The notes below the pieces were generated by a model, which worked only from the letters and a program-made list of their open reading frames with translations, was not told the DNA's origin and did no database searches. A stretch of DNA of 64,000 nt from Cardiobacteriaceae bacterium (GTDB taxonomy: Bacteria; Pseudomonadota; Gammaproteobacteria; Cardiobacteriales; Cardiobacteriaceae), in NCBI GenBank assembly GCA_030525785.1, contig JAUNEA010000001.1, forward strand, positions 268,263 through 332,262, in the 5' to 3' direction. Numbering within the stretch: position 1 is the first letter of the stretch; each line of letters begins with the position of its first letter. Of this stretch, positions 56,614 to 64,000 are shown one piece after another. Made by a program: the position numbers and the translations under genes.

Positions 56614-57898
56614 TAACCATGAGGATTTTCTCCACAATACCGACATTGCCAACGATACGTTGGTGCTGATTTTGGCTGGCGGACGAGGCACACGTTTGCA
56701 TGAAATGACCGATATGCGCGCTAAACCAGCCGTTTATTTTGGCGGCAACTGGCGCATCATCGATTTCACGCTATCCAACTGTTTAAACTCCAATTTGTTG
56801 CGCATTGGCGTGATTACCCAATATGGCGCACACTCGCTCTTACGCCATTTGCAACATGCTTGGTCTTTCTTGCCGCGCGAACGCCGTCAGTTTGTGGATA
56901 TGTTGCCTGCGCGTCAGCAAGTTGATGAAAACATGTGGTATCGCGGCACAGCCGATGCGGTGTGGCAAAACATCAGCATCATCAAAGAGCATTACAAGCC
57001 TAAATATGTACTGATTTTGGCTGGCGACCATATCTACAAAATGGATTATCGCCAAATGTTGCGCGACCATATTCATTCCAAAGCCAAATGCACGGTGGGC
57101 TGCATTGAAGTCAAACGCCATGAGGCTGACCAATTCGGCATTATGTCTGTGAATGACAAATTACAAGTGCAAAGCTTTGTGGAAAAGCCCAAAGACCCAC
57201 CGCCCATGCACGATAAACCTGATTACTCGCTGGCTTCGATGGGCATTTATGTGTTCAATGCTGATTATTTGTATCAAATGTTGGAAGAAGAAGTGTTGCG
57301 CGAGGATACGCATCACGATTTCGGAAAAGATATTATGCCCCGTGCGTTGAAAGAAGGCGTGTTATACGCGCACCCATTCAGCAAATCTTGCATGGGCAGA
57401 AGTGCAGAAGGCGAGATTTACTGGCGTGATGTGGGAACACTGGATAGCTACTGGAATGCTCATATCGACTTGGTCAGCGAACGCCCACAGCTGAATTTAT
57501 TCGACCCTGAGTGGCAAATTCGTGGACTCCCCACCCAACCCATGCCCACCAAGTTCTTCTACAAAGAAAAACACGATAAAACCCTTGATAACTCGCTTAT
57601 CGGCGGTGGTTGCATCATCACCGATGCCGAAATCAGCAGCTCCGTTCTCTTTGACCGCATCAAGGTTCAATCTGGCACTGTCATTGACCACGCCGTCATT
57701 TTGCCCAATGTTCAGATTGGCAAAAATTGTCGCTTAAAAAACTGCATCGTCGAGCGCTCATGCATCATTCCCGATGGCATTGAGATTGGGGTTGATGTGG
57801 AAGAAGATAGAAAACGTGGTTTCCGTATCAGCAGCAGTGGCAAAGTGACTTTGGTCACACGCTCCATGTTGCAAGCATGGTTAGACACTCAAGGATAA
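56600..57898 (+). CDS. glgC: glucose-1-phosphate adenylyltransferase
   Basis: Makes ADP-glucose, the committed step of glycogen synthesis. 432 residues: L-A-G-G-R-G-T-R-L (about 29-37), K-P-A-V-Y-F-G-G, G-D-H-I-Y-K-M-D, F-V-E-K-P-K and a left-handed beta-helix C-terminus. ATG follows GAGGAG within the glgX end. No palindrome core lies between about 56500 and 57908, a clear gap over this gene. Confidence 0.97.
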   Translation: MNNHNNHEDFLHNTDIANDTLVLILAGGRGTRLHEMTDMRAKPAVYFGGNWRIIDFTLSNCLNSNLLRIGVITQYGAHSLLRHLQHAWSFLPRERRQFVDMLPARQQVDENMWYRGTADAVWQNISIIKEHYKPKYVLILAGDHIYKMDYRQMLRDHIHSKAKCTVGCIEVKRHEADQFGIMSVNDKLQVQSFVEKPKDPPPMHDKPDYSLASMGIYVFNADYLYQMLEEEVLREDTHHDFGKDIMPRALKEGVLYAHPFSKSCMGRSAEGEIYWRDVGTLDSYWNAHIDLVSERPQLNLFDPEWQIRGLPTQPMPTKFFYKEKHDKTLDNSLIGGGCIITDAEISSSVLFDRIKVQSGTVIDHAVILPNVQIGKNCRLKNCIVERSCIIPDGIEIGVDVEEDRKRGFRISSSGKVTLVTRSMLQAWLDTQG

Positions 57899-57908
57899 AC
57901 AGCCTCGC

Positions 57909-57951
57909 CAAAGCGCTTTGAGTTAAGCAATCGCCCAAAGCGCTTTATTTT
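57909..57951 (+). repeat. Palindrome pair between glgC and glgA
   Basis: Two copies (about 57910-57921 and 57937-57946) can pair with each other over a loop of about 16 nt; the second is followed by ATTTTCATTATTTC. A weak, possibly partial terminator. Confidence 0.45.
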
Positions 57952-57971
57952 CATTATTTCAAGGAATCATC

Positions 57972-59387
57972 ATGAAGATTTTACACGCCAGCTCCGAATT
58001 CTATCCGCTCATCAAAACAGGCGGACTTGCTGATGTTCTTGGCGCTCTGCCGTTTGCCCAAAGCGCTTTGGGGCATGAGGTACGGGTGGTCTTGCCTTAT
58101 TATCACGATGTGCGCCAAAAATTACCGTTTACCGCAGAAGTCGCACGGCGCGATACCTTTGCAGGCTATGTGGTTATTCGTTACGCTGAGTATCAAGGCA
58201 TTGGGCTTTACCTTATCGATGCGCCCCATCTTTACGATCGCAAAGGCAATCCTTACCATAACGAACATTATCAAGATTACGCCGATAACGTCTACCGCTT
58301 TGGTTTATTGGGCTGGGCAGCCGCTGCCATTGCTACAGGCATTGACCCACTCTGGGGCAAAGCAGATATTCTCCACGCCCACGATTGGCAAGCAGGGCTT
58401 GCGCCGTTGTATTTAACAGCTTGGGGGCGGCGTGATGTGAAATCTGTGTTCACCATTCACAACCTTGCCTATCAAGGTTGCTTCTATCCGCATCATGTGC
58501 GCGATTTGTGGTTACCTGATTGGTGCTATCAAACAGAAGGCGCGGAGCTTTACGGACAATTCTCTTTCTTAAAAGCAGGCTTGTTTTACAGCGACCACAG
58601 CACAACCGTCAGCCCCACTTATGCCCAAGAAATCCAAACCCCTGAGCAGGGTTATGGGCTTGATGGCTTGTTACGTCATTTATCGTATCAAGGGCGATTG
58701 CATGGCATTTTAAATGGCGTTGATGAAACGATTTGGAACCCTAAAACCGATACTCTGATTGTTTCTCCTTACGATGCCAAAACCCTCAAAGCCAAAGCTC
58801 AAAATAAAGCCGAGCTACAAAAGCGCTTTGCCCTGAAGGAAAATCCCAAAGCTTTACTGCTGACAATGGTTTCTCGTCTCACCGAACAAAAAGGCGCAGA
58901 CTTACTCTATTACGCCTTACAACACCAACTCAAAGCCCAGCCTTCATTGCAGTTTATTTTGTTGGGCAGTGGCGATAAGGGATTACAAAGCGCTTTTGAA
59001 AAACTCGCGCACGAATACCCCGAGCAAGTGGCGTGCTACATTGGCTACCACGAAGCCCTTTCACATCAATTGATTGCTGGCGCTGATGCTATTGTAGTAC
59101 CAAGCCGTTTCGAGCCTTGTGGCTTAACCCAACTTTATGGGCTGAAATACGGCACGCTTCCTTTGGTTCGGAAAACAGGTGGCTTAGCGGATACGGTCAT
59201 GCATGACCAAACAGGCGTGGTTTTTGAGCATGCTGATGTTCACGAACTGAGCGAAGCGCTTTACCACCTCCTCCAAATCAAGCAAAATCCAGAAACATGG
59301 CAAGCCATGATGCTGCAAGCCATGAAACAAGATTTTGGCTGGGAAAAGTCCGCTAAGACCTATCAAGAACTTTATCAAGGCGCTTAA
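57972..59387 (+). CDS. glgA: glycogen synthase (ADP-glucose)
   Basis: GT5 enzyme extending alpha-1,4 chains. 471 residues: K-T-G-G-L-A-D-V (Lys 15, ADP-glucose binding), H-D-W-Q-A-G-L, T-I-H-N-L-A-Y-Q-G, and the C-terminal P-S-R-F-E-P-C-G-L-T-Q and T-G-G-L-A-D-T. Start follows AAGGAA. Two palindromes follow the stop (59393, 59438). Confidence 0.97.
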   Translation: MKILHASSEFYPLIKTGGLADVLGALPFAQSALGHEVRVVLPYYHDVRQKLPFTAEVARRDTFAGYVVIRYAEYQGIGLYLIDAPHLYDRKGNPYHNEHYQDYADNVYRFGLLGWAAAAIATGIDPLWGKADILHAHDWQAGLAPLYLTAWGRRDVKSVFTIHNLAYQGCFYPHHVRDLWLPDWCYQTEGAELYGQFSFLKAGLFYSDHSTTVSPTYAQEIQTPEQGYGLDGLLRHLSYQGRLHGILNGVDETIWNPKTDTLIVSPYDAKTLKAKAQNKAELQKRFALKENPKALLLTMVSRLTEQKGADLLYYALQHQLKAQPSLQFILLGSGDKGLQSAFEKLAHEYPEQVACYIGYHEALSHQLIAGADAIVVPSRFEPCGLTQLYGLKYGTLPLVRKTGGLADTVMHDQTGVVFEHADVHELSEALYHLLQIKQNPETWQAMMLQAMKQDFGWEKSAKTYQELYQGA

Positions 59388-59506
59388 GGCTTAAAGCGCT
59401 TTGTGGAAGATTGATGACCTCATGTTCATCGCGTCCTCAAAGCGCTTTGGTTTATCTAAGCTTATCCGTACAATACCCTTTTGCTTAATCACCATAAGGG
59501 ATACCT

Positions 59507-61978
59507 ATGACCGAACTCAGCCAGTACGAATACCGCGCTCCCACCAGCGACCCCGAAGCCATTCGTAAATCTATCGCCTACAAACTGATTTTTATCTTAG
59601 GCGTGGATCCTAAAGATGCCAAACCCAGCCATTGGCTCCAAGCTGCGATGTTTGCCGCGCGTGATTTAATGGCGGAGGATTTAATCAAAACTCGCCGTGC
59701 ACATGAACATGAAAGCAAACGCAGCGTTTACTATCTTTCGATGGAATTTCTCATGGGGCGAGCCTTTAGCAATGCGCTTTTGAATGAAGGTTTGTATGAC
59801 AGCTTCAAACAAGCTTTCTCTGATATGGGCATGAATTTTGATGATATTGTAGAAGAAGAGCTAGACCCTGGCTTAGGCAATGGCGGATTAGGACGCTTGG
59901 CAGCTTGCTTTTTAGATTCACTCGCCACCTTGCGCATTCCTGCAATGGGCTATGGTATTCGCTACCAATACGGCATGTTCAAACAAGAGATTATCGATGG
60001 TCAGCAAGTTGAAAAGCCCGATTTATGGCTGGATTATGACTCAGCATGGCAATTCTCACGCCCCAACAAACGTTATTCTGTCTACTTCGGTGGGCATTTG
60101 CATCATGATGAACAAGGCAAGCATTGGCAGCCCAGTGAGCATGTAACTGCTATGGGTTATGATGAAGTCATTCCTGCTTATGGTGGTGGTTTAGCCAACT
60201 CTTTACGCCTGTGGAGCGCTCATGGCGATAATTTGTTTGATTTGGGCAACTTCAATCAGGGCGATTATTCGGCTGCGGTTCATGCCAAAAACAGCGATGA
60301 GAATATCTCACGCGTTCTCTATCCCAATGATTCTACGGATTTTGGTCGTGAGTTGCGCCTGAAGCAAGAGTATTTTTTGGTGTGCGCCTCGATTCAAGAT
60401 ATTATCGCTCGCCATCTCTGTCGTAACCCTGATTTAAGCAACTTAGCAGATAAAGTCTCCATTCATTTAAATGACACGCACCCTGTCTTGGCCATTCCTG
60501 AGCTGATGCGTATTTTGCTTGATGAGCATCATTTTGACTGGCAAAGCGCTTGGTCGATGTGTTGCCGTATCTTCTCCTACACCAACCACACCTTAATGAA
60601 TGAGGCTTTGGAGACATGGTCGGTTGATTTAATGGCGCGTTTACTGCCTCGCCATTTGGATATTATTTTAGAAATCAACGCCCACTTCCTAAGCGCTTTG
60701 CGTTCTGATGGCGTGTACAACGAGGAATTTATCCGCCGTGTTTCCATCATTCAAGAGGGGCATGAGCGCCGTGTACGCATGGCATGGTTGGCGGTGATTG
60801 GTTCGCATAAAATCAATGGCGTTGCCAAAATCCATTCTGATTTGATGACTACCTCTATTTTTGCTGACTTCGCTCGTTTGTATCCTGAGCGCTTTACCAA
60901 CGTCACCAATGGTGTCACACCTCGCCGCTGGATTGCCATCGCTAATCCACCACTGACGCAATTTATCCACCAACAATTGGGGCATCAAAATTGGCTCATG
61001 CATTTGGAGAATCTCCAACAGCTCGCGCCTCTGGCAGATAAAGCTGAGGTACAAAGCGCTTTTGCCGATGTTAAAGCCAAAGCCAAACAAAAACTTGCCG
61101 ATTATATAAAAGCCACACAAGGCATCACGATTGACCCCAAAGCGCTTTTTGACGTGCAGATTAAACGGATTCATGAATACAAACGCCAAGCCCTCAATGT
61201 GTTGCATATCATTGACCGCTACAATCGCATTTTGGATAACCCCGATGCCGATTGGCAACCACGCGTATTCATCTTTGCAGGCAAAGCCGCATCATCTTAT
61301 GTGGCAGCGAAAAAAGTGATTCGCTTGATTCACGATGTGGCACACGTTATCAATCATGATGAGCGGATTCGTGGGCTGATGAAAGTTGTCTTTATCCCTA
61401 ATTACAGCGTAAGCCTCGCACAACTCATTATCCCTGCTGCGGATTTATCGGAACAAATCTCTCTTGCTGGCACAGAAGCCTCTGGCACAGGCAATATGAA
61501 ATTCGCCCTCAACGGTGCATTAACCATTGGCACACTCGATGGCGCGAATGTGGAAATTTTGGAACATGTTGGCTCTGAGCATATTTTCATTTTCGGCAAC
61601 ACGGTAGAACAAGTCGAAGCTTTGCGTCGTGAAGGTTATGATTGGTTCAAATATCAAATTGAGATTCCAGCCTTACGTCGCGTGGTTCACCAAATCACCA
61701 CAGGCACTTTCTCGCCTCATGAACCTAATCGTTACGCTGATTTGTTCGGCTCTGATTATTATCAGCTGATGGCTGATTTTGAAAGCTATGTACACGCACA
61801 AAACCGTGCCGATGAACATTATCGCCATCAAAGCGCTTGGTTGAAATCTGCTTTGCTCAATATTGCCAACATGGGCTATTTCTCCTCCGACCGTTCGATT
61901 CAGGATTATTGCCACTATATTTGGAATATTGCGCCGATAGCTGAGGACGAATTGCCAAAGCGCTTTGGACAAGGCTAA
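59507..61978 (+). CDS. glgP: glycogen/maltodextrin phosphorylase
   Basis: Releases glucose 1-phosphate from alpha-1,4 chains. 823 residues, GT35: L-G-N-G-G-L-G-R-L-A-A-C, K-R-I-H-E-Y-K-R-Q, and the PLP lysine (665) in G-T-G-N-M-K-F-A-L-N-G-A. Last gene of the glycogen operon, after a 119-bp gap, so a separate promoter is possible. Ends at a strong terminator. Confidence 0.97.
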   Translation: MTELSQYEYRAPTSDPEAIRKSIAYKLIFILGVDPKDAKPSHWLQAAMFAARDLMAEDLIKTRRAHEHESKRSVYYLSMEFLMGRAFSNALLNEGLYDSFKQAFSDMGMNFDDIVEEELDPGLGNGGLGRLAACFLDSLATLRIPAMGYGIRYQYGMFKQEIIDGQQVEKPDLWLDYDSAWQFSRPNKRYSVYFGGHLHHDEQGKHWQPSEHVTAMGYDEVIPAYGGGLANSLRLWSAHGDNLFDLGNFNQGDYSAAVHAKNSDENISRVLYPNDSTDFGRELRLKQEYFLVCASIQDIIARHLCRNPDLSNLADKVSIHLNDTHPVLAIPELMRILLDEHHFDWQSAWSMCCRIFSYTNHTLMNEALETWSVDLMARLLPRHLDIILEINAHFLSALRSDGVYNEEFIRRVSIIQEGHERRVRMAWLAVIGSHKINGVAKIHSDLMTTSIFADFARLYPERFTNVTNGVTPRRWIAIANPPLTQFIHQQLGHQNWLMHLENLQQLAPLADKAEVQSAFADVKAKAKQKLADYIKATQGITIDPKALFDVQIKRIHEYKRQALNVLHIIDRYNRILDNPDADWQPRVFIFAGKAASSYVAAKKVIRLIHDVAHVINHDERIRGLMKVVFIPNYSVSLAQLIIPAADLSEQISLAGTEASGTGNMKFALNGALTIGTLDGANVEILEHVGSEHIFIFGNTVEQVEALRREGYDWFKYQIEIPALRRVVHQITTGTFSPHEPNRYADLFGSDYYQLMADFESYVHAQNRADEHYRHQSAWLKSALLNIANMGYFSSDRSIQDYCHYIWNIAPIAEDELPKRFGQG

Positions 61979-62027
61979 GCTTTCGGGCAAGATTTTCAAA
62001 GAAGGCGAACAAAGCGCTTTGTAGGCA

Positions 62028-62055
62028 GGGTGGAGTGTTAGGCTCCACCCTTTTT
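62028..62055 (+). terminator. glgP terminator
   Basis: GGGTGGAG (62028-62035), loop TGTTAGG, CTCCACCC (62043-62050), TTTTT. Ends the glycogen operon. Confidence 0.93.
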
Positions 62056-62121
62056 CTCTTCTTCTCTAAAATGCCCCCTCTTCAAAGCAAGGAGAAATGG
62101 GCATCTCTCTGGGTTAATGCA

Positions 62122-63216
62122 ATGTTTTTAATAAAAAATAGTTTTACTTATCAAAAAATCAATACTGGCAGACAGCTTGAGATTGATCTTGCCAAAGCCT
62201 TTGCCCTGATGTTCATGGCATGGGTACATACTTTAGAAGAAACAGAATCTGTGACGGAAGCTTTAATGCCAACCTTGATTGAAAAGGTTTTTGGTGGCCC
62301 ATTTGCAGCTCCTGTGTTTATGGTGGCATTAGGCATTGGCTTGGTTTATACCAAACACGGCACTGCCCACCATTTCTACCAACGCGGCATAACCTTGCTG
62401 GTGATTGGCTTTGTGCTGAATATCGTGCGTTTTGTATCACCTGCGGTATGGCGCTCAGTTGGATTAGATCAACCATTTGATTATGAATATGAAATCGCTT
62501 GGTTGGTTAGCGTGGATATTTTGCAATTTGCGGGCTTAGCCTTTCTCTATTTTGGCTGGGCAACACAACATCAACTCAGCCCCAAAGCTTTAGCCATCAT
62601 TGCCATAATATGCTCTTTGTTGGGAAGCGCTTTGAATGGCATCACAATCGAGCATCACGTTGGCAAGCAATTTTTGGGCTACTTTTGGGCTGCCAGCGAT
62701 GAAACCTTTTTCCCTTTTTTGAACTGGCTGATTTTCCCCACCTTTGGCTATTGTTTTGGCTTGACCTATCAACGTTGCCAAGACAAAGCGCTTTTCTACA
62801 GCTTGGCTATGCCCATTGGCATGATTTTAGGCTTAGGTTACATAACACTGACCATGCATATGGGCTGGGGAATGTATCGCGATGCCACCAATTCTCACTA
62901 TTACATGAATCTTATCGATGCCACGTTTATTTTATGTTTGGTGGTCGGTTGGTTTGGTTTTTGTTACGCCCTGTTGGAACTATTTCCCCAAAAATACTTC
63001 CGTCCTTTATTCAATTTAAGCCAAAACATCAACCAAGTTTATTGTATTCACTGGATTATTTTGGGCTTTTTTGGCGTATGGTTTCGGGATTTCTTAGAGA
63101 AGACCGAATTACCTGTTTGGGAGGTAACGCTCTACGCTGCCTTAATTTTGACTACTTCAGCCATATTGGCGGAAATTTATGTGCGATATATACAAAAGCG
63201 CATTTTCAAGCCCTAA
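62122..63216 (+). CDS. polytopic membrane protein, acyltransferase/DUF1624-like
   Basis: About 364 residues with ten hydrophobic segments. The opening G-R-Q-L-E-I-D-L-A-K-A-F-A-L-M-F-M-A-W-V-H resembles the R-x-x-x-x-D-x-x-R-G-x-x-x-x-x-M-x-x-x-H start of heparan-acetyltransferase-like (DUF1624/YeiB) membrane acyltransferases, but the usual R-G is K-A here. Start is unsure: ATG 62122 fits homology; the frame is open from 62035, inside the glgP terminator, and ATG 62071 is another choice. None has a clear ribosome site. Confidence 0.65.
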   Translation: MFLIKNSFTYQKINTGRQLEIDLAKAFALMFMAWVHTLEETESVTEALMPTLIEKVFGGPFAAPVFMVALGIGLVYTKHGTAHHFYQRGITLLVIGFVLNIVRFVSPAVWRSVGLDQPFDYEYEIAWLVSVDILQFAGLAFLYFGWATQHQLSPKALAIIAIICSLLGSALNGITIEHHVGKQFLGYFWAASDETFFPFLNWLIFPTFGYCFGLTYQRCQDKALFYSLAMPIGMILGLGYITLTMHMGWGMYRDATNSHYYMNLIDATFILCLVVGWFGFCYALLELFPQKYFRPLFNLSQNINQVYCIHWIILGFFGVWFRDFLEKTELPVWEVTLYAALILTTSAILAEIYVRYIQKRIFKP

Positions 63217-63241
63217 CCATGAAGGCATCATCTAAACCAAC

Positions 63242-63263
63242 AAAGTGGGCTACTGTCCACTTT
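63242..63263. terminator. Bidirectional hairpin between convergent genes
   Basis: AAAGTGG (63242-63248), loop GCTACTGT, CCACTTT (63257-63263). T-runs are short on both sides. Confidence 0.5.
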
Positions 63264-63278
63264 CTTCACCTTATTAAT

Positions 63279-64000
63279 TTATGGGCTGAAGGTAATCACG
63301 ATACCTTCTGTTAATAAAGTATTCAAAGCCTCTTTTTGACTTGGCAAATCCAAAGGCTCTGCAGCATAAACCGCGCTCACTGCTGCATTGTCAAACAGTT
63401 GATAACCACTGCCTTGATGAATTTTGACTTGCGTAATTTTGCCTTGTCTATTCACTTTCAAATGCAATTTTGCTGATAGACCCGTTGGCGTATTGGGTGG
63501 TAATACCCAAAAGCGCTTCATTCTATCTCCTAAACGGCTTGCAAACTCGCGTAAAGCCTCTTCTTTTTCATAACGCGCTGCCTCACGCGCCAAACTTGCC
63601 TGCATAGCCGCCAGCTCATTTTGACGCTTCGCTTCTTCTGCTGCTAAGCGCTTTGCTTCAGCTGCTAATTCACGTTGCATACGTTCCAATTCTGCTTTTT
63701 TCTTAGCGTCAGCTGCCTTTTTTGCCGCTGCTTCTGCCGCTTTTTTCGCATCAGCTGCTTTTTTTGCCGCCGCCTCACTCGCTTTTTTAGCAGCTTCGGC
63801 TTTTTGTTTTGCTTCTGCTGCTTTTTTAGCTGCAGCAGCTTTGGCAGCTTCGGCTTTACGTTTGGCTTCAGCTTGTTTTTGAGCTTCAGCAGCTTTACGC
63901 GCCGCAGCAGCTTTTTGTGCTGCTTCAGCTTTTTTCTTTTCTTCTGCTTGTTTTTTATTATCTACTTTAGGCTCTGTTTTCTTAGGCTCAGACTTTTTGG
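63279..64000 (-). CDS. tolA: TolA, C-terminal part (runs off window)
   Basis: Links inner membrane TolQR to TolB/Pal in envelope constriction. The minus-strand frame is open to the window end. From 64000 to about 63600 it encodes a Lys/Ala/Glu-rich helical stalk (repeats of K-K-A-A-E-A and K-K-A-D-A). It then has a TonB/TolA C-terminal domain with G-L-S-A-K-L-H-L-K-V-N-R-Q-G-K-I and F-D-N-A-A-V-S-A-V. The N-terminal membrane anchor and the rest of tol-pal lie outside. Confidence 0.85.
   Translation of the reverse strand, partial: KKSEPKKTEPKVDNKKQAEEKKKAEAAQKAAAARKAAEAQKQAEAKRKAEAAKAAAAKKAAEAKQKAEAAKKASEAAAKKAADAKKAAEAAAKKAADAKKKAELERMQRELAAEAKRLAAEEAKRQNELAAMQASLAREAARYEKEEALREFASRLGDRMKRFWVLPPNTPTGLSAKLHLKVNRQGKITQVKIHQGSGYQLFDNAAVSAVYAAEPLDLPSQKEALNTLLTEGIVITFSP

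Larger units (their letters stand above)
9..63653. repeat. Highly iterated palindrome CAAAGCGCTTTG (core AAGCGCTT), about 190 dispersed copies
   Basis: A short perfect palindrome recurs from the first line (9-18) to the last kilobases (63646-63653). By-eye counting of the 8-bp core gave about 28, 25, 32, 30, 31 and 35 copies in successive 10-kb blocks and 11 in the last 4 kb. At this base composition about one copy is expected in 64 kb. Many copies extend to the 12-mer CAAAGCGCTTTG. Copies sit inside genes on both strands and in most intergenic gaps, often within 15 bp after a stop codon (4113, 7867, 8545, 9875, 12276, 59393). One-mismatch forms exist (5936, 29288, 34222, 35760) but are much rarer. 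The even spread resembles HIP1 of cyanobacteria or uptake-signal repeats; its function here is unknown. Confidence 0.97.

Noticed and set aside
9..63653. The palindrome as an operator of a LacI/CcpA-type regulator (cre sites look like TGAAAGCGCTTTCA)
   Set aside because: The resemblance is real, including the central CG, but about 190 copies in 64 kb, mostly inside genes and after stop codons, cannot be one regulator's operators.
9..63653. CRISPR array or tandem satellite
   Set aside because: Copies are dispersed, with no regular spacing, no conserved spacer length and no cas genes.
9..63653. FtsK-orienting or Chi-like polarity signal
   Set aside because: A perfect palindrome has no direction, so it cannot orient translocation or recombination.
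1..64000. Insertion sequence, prophage or integrase
   Set aside because: No transposase, integrase or phage structural gene was found; the 276-bp element has no coding capacity.

Overview
This 64 kb window is a dense stretch of bacterial chromosome, by eye about 45-47% GC. It is almost certainly gammaproteobacterial: the gene neighbourhoods are ftsK-lolA-rarA, rdgB-rph with divergent yicC, leuCDB-fimV-truA, lptM-lysA, and a glycogen operon in the order malQ/glgB-glgX-glgC-glgA-glgP. I cannot name the genus from sequence alone.

Layout. 1-3.0 kb (minus strand): the start of thrC, an alpha/beta hydrolase, tadA, rdgB and rph, the last four overlapping by 4 bp each. 3.2-9.9 kb (plus): yicC, ftsK, lolA, rarA. 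10-14.4 kb: greA with an attenuator-like leader, an alanine/glycine symporter, a TerD-family gene, ppa, a strongly structured 276-bp inverted-repeat element, and gmk. 14.5-18.8 kb: rsmI divergent from yraN, ettA, and an AT-rich pair encoding an exported M15 peptidase and an acidic unknown protein. 18.9-23.0 kb (minus): a half-length MazG, carB and a lipoprotein. 23.3-27.1 kb: a ferrous/haem iron uptake operon in the order efeO-efeB-efeU. 27.2-28.9 kb: tRNA-Arg followed by a gene-poor stretch of toxin-like remnants and small ORFs. 28.9-34.5 kb: dnaQ, tRNA-Met, a UvrD-type helicase, nnr, truA. 34.5-42.6 kb (minus): lptM-lysA-leuC-leuD-leuB and fimV. 42.7-50.1 kb: an esterase, two tandem glutamate/aspartate-type binding proteins, talB, two pentose-phosphate epimerases and a copper ATPase. 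50.3-62.0 kb: the glycogen operon, opening with an unusual MalQ-GlgB fusion. 62-64 kb: a polytopic membrane protein and the C-terminal part of tolA, which runs off the window.

The outstanding signal is a highly iterated palindrome, core AAGCGCTT and full form CAAAGCGCTTTG. I counted about 190 cores by eye, close to 3 per kb over the whole window, where about one is expected by chance. It lies in coding and non-coding DNA, in all three reading frames (giving Q-S-A-L, K-A-L or K-R-F), just after many stop codons, at signal-peptidase sites, in the FtsK linker repeats, and inside transcription terminators. It is sparse or absent in the most conserved genes (FtsK motor, glgC, the symporter). It behaves like the cyanobacterial HIP1 octamer or an uptake-signal repeat, but the sequence is different and palindromic. 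I do not know of a described system using it.
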